This document shows positions 54,201 to 63,490 of a stretch of 64,000 nucleotides of DNA, piece by piece. The first letter of the stretch is position 1; every line of letters begins with the position of its first letter. Source of the DNA: Gemmatimonadales bacterium UBA2982. Lineage in GTDB: Bacteria > Gemmatimonadota > Gemmatimonadetes > Longimicrobiales > Gaopeijiaceae. Below the pieces are notes generated by a model, which saw only the letters and a list, made by a program, of their open reading frames with translations, had not been told where the DNA came from and did no database searches. Position numbers and translations under genes: made by a program. The stretch is from assembly GCA_002347035.1 (NCBI GenBank), contig DEAM01000019.1, forward strand, positions 1 through 64,000. Reading direction: 5' to 3'.

Positions 54201-55964
54201 TTAACTCTTTTCCAAAGGAATACAGACCCTTACCTGGGCTCCACCTGAATTCATATTCTCAAATACCAAATCACCCCCAAGGGCACTTATACGTTCCCGG
54301 ATGCCCGCTAACCCACCTCTTGAGCGGAGTCGGCTATGCGTGTCCTCAGGAAAGCCTGATCCATCGTCTGTTACCGTTAGCGATGCTGAGTTGCCCTTAT
54401 TATGGAGATGCACCTCTACCTTACCACAAGATCCGTGTCGAGCAGCGTTAGCCAGTGCTTCCTGCATTGATCTATATAGGGCTACCTCAGCATCCACCGA
54501 CAGAGTTGGTATTTCGTCGGGGGCCTCAAATGTCACCTCAAACGTGTCCCCTTGCTCGAAGTCCCGGGCAAGTGCTCTCAGAGCAGGCAGAAGCCCGAGA
54601 TCATCTAAGGCCATAGGCCGCAGATTCCGTGTCACACTCCGGATACTCTTTATCCCTTCGCCTACCAGTGTCTTGGCCCGTTCGAGTGCAGGTCCCATGG
54701 AATCACCTCCGCGCTCAGCCACTAGTCCAAGCTGCAAGTTGAGGGCAGCAAGAACCTGGGCAGTTTCGTCATGAAGTTCACGCCAAAGCCGGTTCCTTTC
54801 CTCCTCATGCTGGTGAATCATCCGTTCTTGAAGCCGCTCAAGCTCGACCGTCCTCGCCTCAAGGCTGCCTTGAAGTTCTTCGTTCGACAGTGCAGCCCCA
54901 ACCTGTTGTCCAAATGCCAGCAGAAACTGATTGTCTAGCGCTGTGAACGGGTCTCTTGCCTCTCCGACGACTACCAGAGCACCCACAACTTCCTCGTCGC
55001 CCAAAACCGGAAGCCCTGCAGTATAGGGATGATAGCTCCTTGAGTCTGAGCCACCCCCAGGATCATCACGCACCACAAGTGGGGTACCCGATTGGCAGAC
55101 CGACTTAGCACTGCGGTTAGCAGCATCAGGAGGATCTTCAAACGGCCAAAGCGCAGCTATCCCAGCTCCTTGGACAAAGCGCCCCCCCTCCGGTGTTGTA
55201 AGCCAAAGCGCAGAACCGTGTACGCCGCGAAGAGCCAAGGCACGACGGAGCATGGCCTCAGTCATGGACTCATCACGTCCCGGACTCATCTGAAGCTCTC
55301 CGGATAAAGCTGTCAGCGTTCGGAGGCCCTGGTCTAGGTCTTCGAGGACAAGGAAAAGAATCCCTAGACCCATACCCACTTCGAATAAGATATCCAGGTA
55401 GTATCCCCAAGGATTCCAGGCTCCTTGGGCTCGTAGAAATGGATAATCCAGATGGTGTAGCGCCCAGAGGGCTAAGACAACGAACAGCAAGCGAGCAGCA
55501 GGTGAGTGGACAAGGCGGTCGTACCGGAAGAAGGCCCAACCCGTCCAGGCGGTGGTAATACTAAGGAAGACCACCATAGGGCCAGCTGCCCAAATAAAGT
55601 TGTCCATTACGTAGATGGCCAAATAGGACCACACCACTGGAAGGACCACAGCCATTAGGTACCACCCTTTCCAGCTGATCCTCTGTGAGAAGACCAGGGC
55701 AGCCCAAAGCAGAGCGACGGCGGTCCAGCCCGTCGTGACTTGGTGCCAAAAAAGCCAGATCGGAGCTTCTGTATGCAAGAAGGTCATAATAGCTCCGAGT
55801 CGGAGCGCGTAGATCCCCCATGCAATTGCCCAAAGGCCGAAGTACGCTTTGTGGTAACGACGGTGCAGGACTGCGCATAAGACAACAAGCCCTAGGGTAA
55901 CCGCCAATTGTAGATACGCGGCTGCCAACTCCGTCTGAGAATCGGCCGGCACAGTAAGGTCCAT
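54201..55964 (-). CDS. Sensor histidine kinase (HisKA_3 type) with multi-span sensor and GAF domain
   Basis: Residues 1-215 contain about seven membrane spans in a compact sensor. A GAF-like domain follows (GSALWLTTPEGGRFV, then GEARDPFTALDNQFLLAFGQQVGAAL). After a coiled coil comes the H-box RLWRELHDETAQVLAALNLQLGL and the ATPase with EALANAARHG and VTDDGSGFP. The ATG at 55964 follows GGGAG and gives 587 residues; another ATG at 56003 would add 13. It signals to the NarL-type regulator downstream. The ligand is unknown. Confidence 0.92.
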   Translation of the reverse strand: MDLTVPADSQTELAAAYLQLAVTLGLVVLCAVLHRRYHKAYFGLWAIAWGIYALRLGAIMTFLHTEAPIWLFWHQVTTGWTAVALLWAALVFSQRISWKGWYLMAVVLPVVWSYLAIYVMDNFIWAAGPMVVFLSITTAWTGWAFFRYDRLVHSPAARLLFVVLALWALHHLDYPFLRAQGAWNPWGYYLDILFEVGMGLGILFLVLEDLDQGLRTLTALSGELQMSPGRDESMTEAMLRRALALRGVHGSALWLTTPEGGRFVQGAGIAALWPFEDPPDAANRSAKSVCQSGTPLVVRDDPGGGSDSRSYHPYTAGLPVLGDEEVVGALVVVGEARDPFTALDNQFLLAFGQQVGAALSNEELQGSLEARTVELERLQERMIHQHEEERNRLWRELHDETAQVLAALNLQLGLVAERGGDSMGPALERAKTLVGEGIKSIRSVTRNLRPMALDDLGLLPALRALARDFEQGDTFEVTFEAPDEIPTLSVDAEVALYRSMQEALANAARHGSCGKVEVHLHNKGNSASLTVTDDGSGFPEDTHSRLRSRGGLAGIRERISALGGDLVFENMNSGGAQVRVCIPLEKS

Positions 55965-56137
55965 TCCTGAAGATCTCCCTGCTCTTAGGGTCCTGCAATG
56001 CATCTGTGTTAAGCCGACTAGATAATGGTCATTAAGCCAGCACTCATTACCCGCACGGCAACTTGCCGTGAAAAGCTAAGTTGGTAATACCGCTCCGGTT
56101 TAGATCAATTTTTCAGCCCATTGAACCCCGTTCAATA

Positions 56138-57409
56138 TCAGCCCACCAGTTCGAGGGCTGCCACCGCCAACGTTTGTGCAGCTGTGACAAGATCATCAAT
56201 CGCACACGATTCATCAGCCTGATGGGCTTCCTCTAGAGGGCCTGGACCATACGCCACGCAGTGCTCCAAGCCTGCAATCCTGGCAACGTGCTTTTGGTCA
56301 TAAGTGCCGGGACTTACTACCAACTCTGGCGACCTTCCCCGCACTCTCTGGATCGCATTTGCCAAAGCACGAACTACAGGAGAGTCATCAGGTGCAGACA
56401 CGGGCTCAACGATCAAGCGATCTTTGATCGTATACCTACGCCCAGGATCCTCAGCCTCTAGAGCGCTCACAAGTTCGGCAACCTCTGCACGCACATCGCC
56501 CAGGGTCTCTTCCGCCAAGAAACGTCGATCAAAGGTGGCTACAGCGAGATCCGCGACGCAGGGGGTCTGGACAAGACCCTCGGGCTGTCCTCCAGATATG
56601 GCATTCACATTTATGGAAGCAGTTGCTGACTCCGGCGGCACCACAGGCACCTTGCTCTCCCGAAGACTCAGGCGTGGCTTGAGTTGTGTCCTGACCGAGT
56701 CCACCAAGGCAGCCATATCATCAATCGCACTACGTCCTAAGTGAGGCATGCTCCCGTGAGCCACCCTGCCCTGTGCCACAATATCAAACCAGTAAACGCC
56801 CTTGTGACCCACACAGATGCGGTCCGGACCAAAAGGCTCGGGAATGATCACATAGTCAGTACGAGCAGAAGAGATGTGGCCAGTGCTGCATAAGGATGCT
56901 ACGCCAGCCATCCCTCCGCTTTCCTCGTCTACGGTTGCGCTGAGCTCGATGCTCCCCCTCAACTTGATACCCGTCCTGCGGAGACACTCTACAGCAAATG
57001 CTGCAGCTCCTAGCCCGGATTTCATGTCCGACGCGCCCCGACCATAAATTCTGCCGTTCCGAACAATTCCCTCGAATGGGTCAAGAGTCCATCCTTCTCC
57101 CGGAGGCACAACATCAAAGTGGCCATTCAGGTGGAGTAACGGCCGAGCTTCTTCTCCGGCACTGCGACCTATAACGTTGACACGTGGATAGGCCACAGTG
57201 TTCTCAGGACGACCCACCGGCTCTACATACTCCACCTCCATCCCCCAATCAGAGAGGCGGTCACCTATTACCTGCGCACACTCTTGATAAGCCTCACCTG
57301 GAGGATTGACTGTCGGTATCCGGACCAACTCGGTGACGAAATCCACCAATTCTTCTCTTGCCTGCTCCACTTCAACCAGCAAGCGGTCGACTGTGTCTTC
57401 TCTCAGCAT
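56138..57409 (-). CDS. M20-family peptidase (ArgE/DapE-like deacylase)
   Basis: This zinc amidohydrolase of 423 residues shows LVRIPTVNPPGE, LHLNGHFDVVPPGEGW (metal His and Asp), YGRGASDMKSGLGAAAFAVE, the catalytic Glu in SATVDEESGGMAG, and the dimerisation domain. It could deacylate acetylornithine, succinyl-diaminopimelate or another N-acyl amino acid. Sequence does not decide, and it is not near the arg genes. The ATG at 57409 is preferred over a TTG at 57418. Confidence 0.88.
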   Translation of the reverse strand: MLREDTVDRLLVEVEQAREELVDFVTELVRIPTVNPPGEAYQECAQVIGDRLSDWGMEVEYVEPVGRPENTVAYPRVNVIGRSAGEEARPLLHLNGHFDVVPPGEGWTLDPFEGIVRNGRIYGRGASDMKSGLGAAAFAVECLRRTGIKLRGSIELSATVDEESGGMAGVASLCSTGHISSARTDYVIIPEPFGPDRICVGHKGVYWFDIVAQGRVAHGSMPHLGRSAIDDMAALVDSVRTQLKPRLSLRESKVPVVPPESATASINVNAISGGQPEGLVQTPCVADLAVATFDRRFLAEETLGDVRAEVAELVSALEAEDPGRRYTIKDRLIVEPVSAPDDSPVVRALANAIQRVRGRSPELVVSPGTYDQKHVARIAGLEHCVAYGPGPLEEAHQADESCAIDDLVTAAQTLAVAALELVG

Positions 57410-57564
57410 AGTAAGCAAAAGTTAAGGACCAGATGTTGTGAAGAAAGAGACCACTCCTTGCCCGTTCCATTTTTCACGTGGACATTGCGGACTCTATCAA
57501 GTTTCTAGGCTGGGCGGAAAACTGCCGCCGGCCAGTGGCACCGACCATTAGCAGGAGCATCACA

Positions 57565-58215
57565 GTGAAGAAGGTATTCGCGACTCTGGCAGCCCTTACG
57601 CTGCTAACGGCCCTCCCAGCCGCCGCACAGTCCAACAACTTTAGTTTTTTTCTCACAAGCCAAGGGCCCGGTGATGGAGCTAACCTCGGTGGCCTAGCAG
57701 GAGCTGACAATCATTGTCAGACCCTAGCTTATGCACGGGGCTTCGGTGACACAGTATGGCGCGCGTACCTGAGTGCTCAGGCCCGTGGTGGACAGGGCGC
57801 AGTGAACGCACGGGATCGCATCGGTAGCGGGCCCTGGTACAACTTCTCGGGTGACATGATCGCTCAGGATGCCACTGACCTGCACTCGGACAACGCTAAC
57901 ATCACCAAGGAAAGCGTTCTCACAGAAGAAGGGCGCATGGTTAACGGTCGAGGCGATGATCCCAACCAGCATGATATCCTCACGGGATCAAATCTCGATG
58001 GCACAGTCTACACTGGTGAAGGTTCAGATACGTGTTCGAACTGGACAAGCGGCGGTGAGGGCAGCACTCGGGTAGGCCATTTTGACCGCACTGGAGGCGG
58101 ACAGAACCCGACCTCCTGGAATTCAGCCCACGACTCACGTGGCTGCAGTCAGGAAGATCTCATCGGCACCGGGGGTAACGGCTACTTCTACTGCTTTGCC
58201 GCTCGCGAAGAGTAA
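57565..58215 (+). CDS. Secreted DUF1554-like (lectin-fold-like) protein
   Basis: The GTG at 57565 has AGGAG 8 nt upstream and starts a clear signal peptide (KKVFATLAALTLLTALPAAAQ). The mature domain begins FFLTSQGPGDGANLGGLAGADNHCQTLA, the pattern I know from DUF1554 and related C-type-lectin-like secreted proteins. It contains AYLSAQARGG, and Cys residues at the end (TCSNWTS, RGCSQEDL, YFYCFA) can form disulfides. It is 216 residues. The frame is open upstream to 57478 but lacks support there. Function is unknown. Confidence 0.75.
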   Translation: MKKVFATLAALTLLTALPAAAQSNNFSFFLTSQGPGDGANLGGLAGADNHCQTLAYARGFGDTVWRAYLSAQARGGQGAVNARDRIGSGPWYNFSGDMIAQDATDLHSDNANITKESVLTEEGRMVNGRGDDPNQHDILTGSNLDGTVYTGEGSDTCSNWTSGGEGSTRVGHFDRTGGGQNPTSWNSAHDSRGCSQEDLIGTGGNGYFYCFAAREE

Positions 58216-58230
58216 TCTGGCTCGGACATT

Positions 58231-58260
58231 TCTGGAATCGAGCTAATTCAGAATTCCAGA
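58231..58260. repeat. Inverted repeat before the P1 peptidase gene
   Basis: TCTGGAAT (58231-58238) and ATTCCAGA (58253-58260) form a perfect 8-bp inverted repeat just before the ATG at 58265. It would place the start codon next to a hairpin. No T-run follows. Confidence 0.6.
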
Positions 58261-58264
58261 TTGT

Positions 58265-59341
58265 ATGAGGACACGATCCCTTCTAATTGGGGCCCTCCTA
58301 GTGGGGGCCCCAATTACACAACAGCCCTGCCTGGCTCAGCAGCAACCTGGGTCAAACTTGAGAGGCATTACCGCAGTTGAAGGTCTCGAGCTTGGCCATC
58401 ACACACTTGGCGGGCGACCCACTGGATGCACCGTAGTTCTAGCGCGGCAAGGTGCGGTAGCAGGTGTCGACATTCGCGGAGGTGCGCCAGGCACCCGTGA
58501 GATTGCTTTACTGGACCCAACTCGTACCAGAGTCATAGAAGTACACGCTATCGTCCTGTCCGGAGGTTCAGCCTATGGACTAGACGCTGCCTCCGGTGTT
58601 GTAAACTACCTTGAGGAGCAAGGCGTTGGGTTCGCAGTGGGCTCAGGTGTCGTGCCAATTGTGCCGGCTGCGGTTCTCTATGACTTGGGTGTTGGCGGAA
58701 ACCCTAGCATCCGTCCTGGAGCTGAGTGCGGCCACCTTGCGGCGTCAATCGCCTCAGCCGAACCACCACGAGAAGGATCAATCGGAGCAGGTGCAGGAGC
58801 TACGGTAGGAAAGCTTGGTGGGTCAAACCGATCCATGAAAGGTGGCTTTGGAACCTCGTCAATCACTCTCGATAATGGATTAACGGTTGCAGCTGCCGTA
58901 GCAGTCAATGCAGTCGGTGATATCGTAGACCCAGCCAACGGACAGGTCGTCGCAGGCGTCAGAACCCAGGATGGTCAGGGCCTCGCTGACGCCCGTTCAA
59001 TTCTAAGGAACCAGAGGGCTGAACGTGGGCCTCAGGATGAGCCCGGCACCAACACTACCATTGGTATAGTAGCAACCAACGCAATGCTCACAGCTGCAGA
59101 AGCTACCAAATTTGCGGAAATGGCCCATGATGGACTGGCTCGTACAATATATCCCGCTCACACCGTCGGGGATGGAGATACCATCTTTTCCCTTGCAACA
59201 AGTACATGGGAAGGCACAACAAATCTCACATTAATCGGCGCACTGGGTGCTGAGGTGATGAGCGAGGCAGTCCTGCGAGCTGTGAGACTCGCGGAGGGTC
59301 TTCCGGGTGTTCCGTCAGTCTCGGATCTCAATAACCAATAA
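58265..59341 (+). CDS. P1-family peptidase (DmpA-like aminopeptidase), exported
   Basis: This protein has a signal peptide (residues 1-24, RTRSLLIGALLVGAPITQQPCLA). The DmpA/ornithine-acetyltransferase-like fold shows LELGHHTLGGRPTGCTVVLA, LSGGSAYGLDAASGVVNYLEE, GAGAGATVGKLGG and the self-cleavage region GGFGTSSITLDNG, where the nucleophile Ser/Thr becomes N-terminal. It is 358 residues. It follows the DUF1554-like gene by 49 nt. It is probably a periplasmic aminopeptidase or esterase of unknown substrate. Confidence 0.9.
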   Translation: MRTRSLLIGALLVGAPITQQPCLAQQQPGSNLRGITAVEGLELGHHTLGGRPTGCTVVLARQGAVAGVDIRGGAPGTREIALLDPTRTRVIEVHAIVLSGGSAYGLDAASGVVNYLEEQGVGFAVGSGVVPIVPAAVLYDLGVGGNPSIRPGAECGHLAASIASAEPPREGSIGAGAGATVGKLGGSNRSMKGGFGTSSITLDNGLTVAAAVAVNAVGDIVDPANGQVVAGVRTQDGQGLADARSILRNQRAERGPQDEPGTNTTIGIVATNAMLTAAEATKFAEMAHDGLARTIYPAHTVGDGDTIFSLATSTWEGTTNLTLIGALGAEVMSEAVLRAVRLAEGLPGVPSVSDLNNQ

Positions 59342-59436
59342 CTAAGGACTAACAATCCACAGTTGCGTCCCTTTCCCACACCCGCAGCTCATCGCACCTT
59401 GGGCACGCACCTCATCGACCCCTTCGCACCAGCAGC

Positions 59437-60870
59437 TTGAGCCCAGACGCTAGCTCCCATGTAGTACTCCAGCTCGGCCTTCTCCTCGGGTATTCTGGAG
59501 CACTAGTAGCTTTCGGCTTCTTTATATCCAGACGCGCGGACGGTAGCAGGAGCTTTTTTGTTGCTGACCGCAGTCTTGGTCCTGGGTTGGTATTCTCTAC
59601 TTTTCTGGCGGCGAACATCGGAGCCGGGTCCATAATCGGCGCCTCCGGCTTAGGCTATACTGATGGCATCTCAGCCTGGTGGTGGGTGGGGTCGGCTGGA
59701 ATCGGTTCCCTTGTGCTCGCATTCTGGATAGGCCCTAGAATCTGGCGTATTGCTGCCCGCAATGGTCTTTATACGGCAGGGGACTACTTAGAACACCGTT
59801 ACGGGAGTTCGGTAAGGGCAGTTATCGCCATACTCCTATGGTTCCTCACGCTGATAATCTTGGCAGCGCAGCTGATCGCGATGTCAGAAATTCTAGAGTG
59901 GGTCCTTGGTGCACCCCGTTGGCTTGGAGCACTTATAGGAGGGGGCGTTATGACCGCCTATTTCGCCTCCGGCGGCCTACTAACGTCTGCATGGGTGAAC
60001 CTAGTACAGCTGTGTGTCTTGCTCGGAGGGTTTGCGATAGGACTACCGCTCGCCCTATCTCTCGCAGGGGGGTGGGAGGCTGTAGCCGCCGCCGCGCCGG
60101 TTGAACCTGAACAGTCAAACTTCTTCCTCGGGGCAAACTCTGGGATTGTCCTGGTCGCGTTGATCGTTCCAGCTTTCATCATCTCTCCGGGCCTCCTTCA
60201 AAAGGCTTATGGAGCCCGAGACGAGCGCGCCCTGAGAATTGGGATTGGTCTTCAAGGCCTGCTCTTACTTCTGTTCGCCTTTGTTCCTGTCCTAATGGGG
60301 ATGATTGCACGAGTCTACGAACCATCGCTTTCAAACCCTGAGTTTGCAGTACCGATTGTTCTGACAGAGGGGCTGCCAGTTGCACTGGGAGCACTCGGCC
60401 TAGCCGCAATATTTTCTGCAGAACTCAGCTCTGCAGATGCTATCCTATTTATGCTCTCGACATCTCTCTCAAAAGACTTGTATAAGAGATACGCCTTCCC
60501 TCGTGCTACCAACGCACAAGTTTTACGGGTGGCCCGAGGCGCAGCTGTAGCAGGAGGTTGTCTCGCTGTGTTGCTAGCAATCGTTATCCCGACAGTTATC
60601 GACTCGCTGCGGGTATTCTACGCGGTGCTTAGCGTCAGCCTTTTCGTCCCCATAGTGGCGGGGCTGTACTCACGCAAACCAGGGGTTCCAGAAGCGCTTT
60701 CTGCAATCGGGGTAGGTATTACAGTGCTCTTTTCTGTCAGATTGGCTGATCTGAGTAGTATCTCTCGGCTATTTGACCCGACGTTACTAGCAATTGTGGC
60801 TTCCGTAGCGGCATTTGCAATCGTATTTCTACTTCGTCAACGCCGTCTGCGCCCCCGGAGGGACCTATAA
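59437..60870 (+). CDS. Sodium:solute symporter (SSS family)
   Basis: This 477-residue transporter has about 13 membrane spans. Family motifs are SRRADGSRSFFVADRSLGPGLVFSTFLAANIGAGSIIGASGLGY, the GNG-like RNGLYTAGDYLEHRYG, and ELSSADAILFMLSTSLSKDLYKRY near residue 340. The start is a TTG at 59437 with no strong Shine-Dalgarno. Its stop shares a base with the next ATG (TAATG). The substrate is unknown; the neighbouring SDR and aldolase suggest a sugar or polyol, but weakly. Confidence 0.9.
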   Translation: MSPDASSHVVLQLGLLLGYSGALVAFGFFISRRADGSRSFFVADRSLGPGLVFSTFLAANIGAGSIIGASGLGYTDGISAWWWVGSAGIGSLVLAFWIGPRIWRIAARNGLYTAGDYLEHRYGSSVRAVIAILLWFLTLIILAAQLIAMSEILEWVLGAPRWLGALIGGGVMTAYFASGGLLTSAWVNLVQLCVLLGGFAIGLPLALSLAGGWEAVAAAAPVEPEQSNFFLGANSGIVLVALIVPAFIISPGLLQKAYGARDERALRIGIGLQGLLLLLFAFVPVLMGMIARVYEPSLSNPEFAVPIVLTEGLPVALGALGLAAIFSAELSSADAILFMLSTSLSKDLYKRYAFPRATNAQVLRVARGAAVAGGCLAVLLAIVIPTVIDSLRVFYAVLSVSLFVPIVAGLYSRKPGVPEALSAIGVGITVLFSVRLADLSSISRLFDPTLLAIVASVAAFAIVFLLRQRRLRPRRDL

Positions 60871-61658
60871 TGGGCCCAATGTTTAGCTTGGAAGGAAAGA
60901 ACGCCGCAGTAGTGGGCGGCGGATCGGGGATCGGTGAAGCCGTGGCTATAGCAATGGCCGAGCAAGGAGCCTATGTCGCGTGCCTCGACATTAACCTTGA
61001 TGAGGCCGTAGCGACCGCCGAAGTCATCCGCAACCTCGGTGGATCCTCTGATGCGGGTCATCTCGATATTCTCCATGCCGGTGCGGTAAATAACTCGCTC
61101 TCAAATATTTATGCTGAACAGGGGTCTCTTGACATTGTAGTCTGCACTCCCGGTGTAAACGTCAGGAAGCAGCTGATCGATTACACAGACGAGGAGATCG
61201 ACCTCGTACTTGGCGTAAACCTCAAGGGCAACGCTCATGTGATCCAGGGAGCAGGACGAATCATGGTCGAACAAGGATCAGGCTCAATCATCCTATTTTC
61301 ATCGATCCGATCTGTTGTGGTTGAGCCAGGCCAAAGTCTATACGCTGCTACAAAAGCGGGCATCGTTCAGTTGGTTAGGACGGCCGCTGCAGAGCTTGGC
61401 CCTTCTGGAGTGCGTGTGAATGCGGTCGCCCCCGGCGTTATCGATACACCTTTGACTGCCCCGATTAAGGGATCACCAGACTGGTACGGCGCGTATGCGG
61501 AACGTAACGTCCTGAAGCGCTGGGGCTCAGCACATGAGATGGCTGGCCCAACCGTCTTTCTAGCCTCAGACGCCGCTAGCTACGTTACGGGTTCTGTGCT
61601 CTTCGCCGACGGCGGCTGGACCGCTATCGACGGACGTTTCACCCCTCCAGGAATGTAG
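60870..61658 (+). CDS. Short-chain dehydrogenase/reductase
   Basis: This classical SDR of 262 residues has the cofactor motif AAVVGGGSGIGEAVAIAMAEQG, an Asp after the second strand (CLDIN) favouring NAD, the active-site SSIRSVVVEPGQSLYAATKAG (Ser, Tyr, Lys) and the late VTGSVLFADGGWTA. The usual NNAG motif is CTPGV. It is coupled to the symporter gene, so it probably oxidises the imported compound; that is inference. Confidence 0.92.
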   Translation: MGPMFSLEGKNAAVVGGGSGIGEAVAIAMAEQGAYVACLDINLDEAVATAEVIRNLGGSSDAGHLDILHAGAVNNSLSNIYAEQGSLDIVVCTPGVNVRKQLIDYTDEEIDLVLGVNLKGNAHVIQGAGRIMVEQGSGSIILFSSIRSVVVEPGQSLYAATKAGIVQLVRTAAAELGPSGVRVNAVAPGVIDTPLTAPIKGSPDWYGAYAERNVLKRWGSAHEMAGPTVFLASDAASYVTGSVLFADGGWTAIDGRFTPPGM

Positions 61659-61671
61659 GCATTGAGTTTTA

Positions 61672-61704
61672 AGACCCTGACCAGCCCCATGAGGTGCAGG
61701 GTCT
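61672..61704. other. Stem-loop between the SDR and aldolase genes
   Basis: AGACCCTG (61672-61679) and CAGGGTCT (61697-61704) pair perfectly around a 17-nt loop that can add an ACC/GGT pairing. No T-run follows, so it may be an RNA processing or stability element rather than a terminator. Confidence 0.5.
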
Positions 61705-61766
61705 AGGTGATTGCGCTTAGATTGATCCTGTAGCTTCTCGTATTCGTCTTCAACCCCGTGTTAGCT

Positions 61767-62801
61767 ATGCCCATAGCCACGCCTGGGCAGTTCAAGCAGA
61801 TGCTCGATTCTGCCCAAGAATCTAGTTATGCGTTTCCCGCCATTAATGTCACTTCTATCATGACCTTGAACGCGGCCATGAAGGGGTTTGCAGAGTCGAA
61901 ATCAGACGGGATAATCCAGTTTTCGACAGGGGCGGGCCAATTCGCATCAGGACTTGCTAATAAAGACGCCGCATATGGCTGCATTGTCCTCGCAGAAGCT
62001 GCCCACAAGCTTGCCGAGCAATACGATGTGCTAATCGCACTCAATACAGACCACTGCCAGCCTGATAAAGCTGAAGAGTTTCTCAAGCCTCTGATCCAAG
62101 CCACAGTCGACCGCAGGGCTAAAGGCGAAAATAATCTTTTCCAGAACCATATGCTCGATGCATCGATCCTCTCACTAGAGGACAACCTGGCAATTTCGAC
62201 GGAATACCTTCGTCTTTGCTCAACAAATGAGATTGTGCTGGAAGTTGAAGCGGGGGTTGTCGGTGGAGAAGAGGACGGAGCGGCAGGAAGTGAGGATATG
62301 CCTGAGGAAAGCCTGTATACAACGCCTGAGGATATGCTAGCTGTGTATGAAGCACTTCATGATTTGGGACCCTTCACCTTTGCTGCCACCTTCGGAAATG
62401 TTCACGGCCATTACAAACCTGGTGCTGTAAAACTCAGGCCTGAGATTCTGAAGCATGGTCAGGCCGCAGTCATGGAGAAGTATGGGTCAAATGCCGAGAT
62501 GAATCTGGTCTTCCACGGTGGAAGTGGAAGCTTGCTGGAGGAAATTCGCGAGACACTGGACTATGGTGTCATAAAGATGAACGTGGATACCGATACGCAG
62601 TACGCGTTCACGCGTCCGATCGTCGACCACATGATGACCAACTATGAGAGCGTACTGAAGATCGACGGGGAAATCGGCAATAAAAAACTGTATGACCCAA
62701 GGTCCTACCTTAAGGCTGCTGAAGAATCAATGTCAGCGCGTGTGTGTGTAGCCTGCAGCGACTTACTGAGTGCGGGAAATACGCTCTTCAGACAGATCTA
62801 G
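61767..62801 (+). CDS. fba: Class II fructose-bisphosphate aldolase
   Basis: This zinc aldolase cleaves fructose-1,6-bisphosphate. The 344-residue protein starts MPIATPGQFKQMLD and has YAFPAINVTS, LNTDHCQPDKAEEFL (zinc His), VLEVEAGVVGGEEDG, FAATFGNVHGHYKPG, LVFHGGSGS and IKMNVDTDTQYAFTRP. I chose the ATG at 61767; a GTG three codons upstream is possible. It complements gap, pgk and tpiA at 29-32 kb. Confidence 0.95.
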   Translation: MPIATPGQFKQMLDSAQESSYAFPAINVTSIMTLNAAMKGFAESKSDGIIQFSTGAGQFASGLANKDAAYGCIVLAEAAHKLAEQYDVLIALNTDHCQPDKAEEFLKPLIQATVDRRAKGENNLFQNHMLDASILSLEDNLAISTEYLRLCSTNEIVLEVEAGVVGGEEDGAAGSEDMPEESLYTTPEDMLAVYEALHDLGPFTFAATFGNVHGHYKPGAVKLRPEILKHGQAAVMEKYGSNAEMNLVFHGGSGSLLEEIRETLDYGVIKMNVDTDTQYAFTRPIVDHMMTNYESVLKIDGEIGNKKLYDPRSYLKAAEESMSARVCVACSDLLSAGNTLFRQI

Positions 62802-62917
62802 TCGAGCGATATGTGCAGGCCTCCTAGAAGCCCAAATAGCTATGCCCTATCTCTATATAATGCAGTTATATAAAGATCATACCTAAGGTCTTACATTAAT
62901 AAGACACTAGTGGTGTC

Positions 62918-63379
62918 TCAGTTATCTAACTGACACTCGGTTGTAATATCGATTGATGTGTATATGCTCCGATAGACTGGACACCTTTCAGCGTGAATTT
63001 CGTGCGCACGCTCAACGACTTTCCGGTCCTCTTCGCCAGCCTTCAAGCGGTAGACGACGTGGATCTTTCGGATCATGAGCACGCCTTCATCCTTCTCCAC
63101 TTCTCCATGCACATCAGCTGTTAGCGCCCCACCACTTGCATTGATCCCGCGCGCCTCCAGCGCGCCTCCGAAGGTCCCGATCAGTCAGCCGCCAGTAGCA
63201 GCGATGACATAGTCGAGCGTAGTCGTAATATCGCGCTCAGGCTCGACGCCGTAATGCTCCTTAATTGCCCCGTGGACTCCGAACTCCACAGGCCCTTCAT
63301 GAGCGGGCAACCAGGCATGACGGAAGGTTCCTTTAATACGGTCAATCCGGATGTCTGCTGAATAAACGACTTCGGACAT
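62918..63379 (-). CDS. OsmC-family protein, predicted selenoprotein (in-frame UGA = Sec65)
   Basis: OsmC/Ohr proteins reduce peroxides with a pair of Cys. One frame runs from the ATG at 63379 to the TGA at 62920-62918, interrupted by a single TGA at 63187-63185 (codon 65). The flanks form one continuous OsmC-like protein: MSEVVYSADIRIDRIKG, GPVEFGVHGAIKEHYG, LDYVIAATGG-[TGA]-LIGTFGGALEARGI, GVLMIRKIHVVYRL, then ERCPVYRSIYTSIDITTE with the second Cys at 133. Relatives I know have Cys at the TGA position (GCLTGTFGGALEARG). A hairpin with a G-containing loop follows. With Sec it has 153 residues. A nonsense mutation is the alternative. The gene diverges from dnaE2. Confidence 0.8.
63142..63187 (-). 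promoter_or_regulatory. SECIS-like element after the UGA codon
   Basis: On the mRNA, UGA (63187-63185) is followed by 19 nt and then GCGCGC-UGGAG-GCGCGC (63165-63149), a perfect 6-bp stem with a 5-nt apical loop that has G as second base. The loop starts 25 nt after UGA. An outer UGAUC/GAUCA pairing (63183-63179 with 63146-63142) closes the structure. Stem length, loop size, loop G and spacing all fit the published bacterial SECIS model as I know it. Confidence 0.7.
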
Positions 63380-63490
63380 GTATTCCCCAACAATTAAAGT
63401 TCAGGCATTCTGAGCTAAACTTCAGGCTCAAGCAACGCCCTCTGCTCACACAGCAACCTGACGTAAGGCCCCCACTCCTGAGAATAGCTT

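Noticed and set aside
62840..62917. TATAAT-containing AT-rich stretch after fba as a promoter
   Set aside because: It lies between two convergent genes (fba and the OsmC gene) with no gene to drive on either strand. The AGACAC/GTGTCT hairpin nearby is at most a weak terminator.
62918..63379. OsmC gene as a pseudogene or two separate small genes
   Set aside because: Both halves are in the same frame with intact family motifs, the only defect is a TGA at the Cys position, and a SECIS-like hairpin follows. The second half alone lacks a plausible start.
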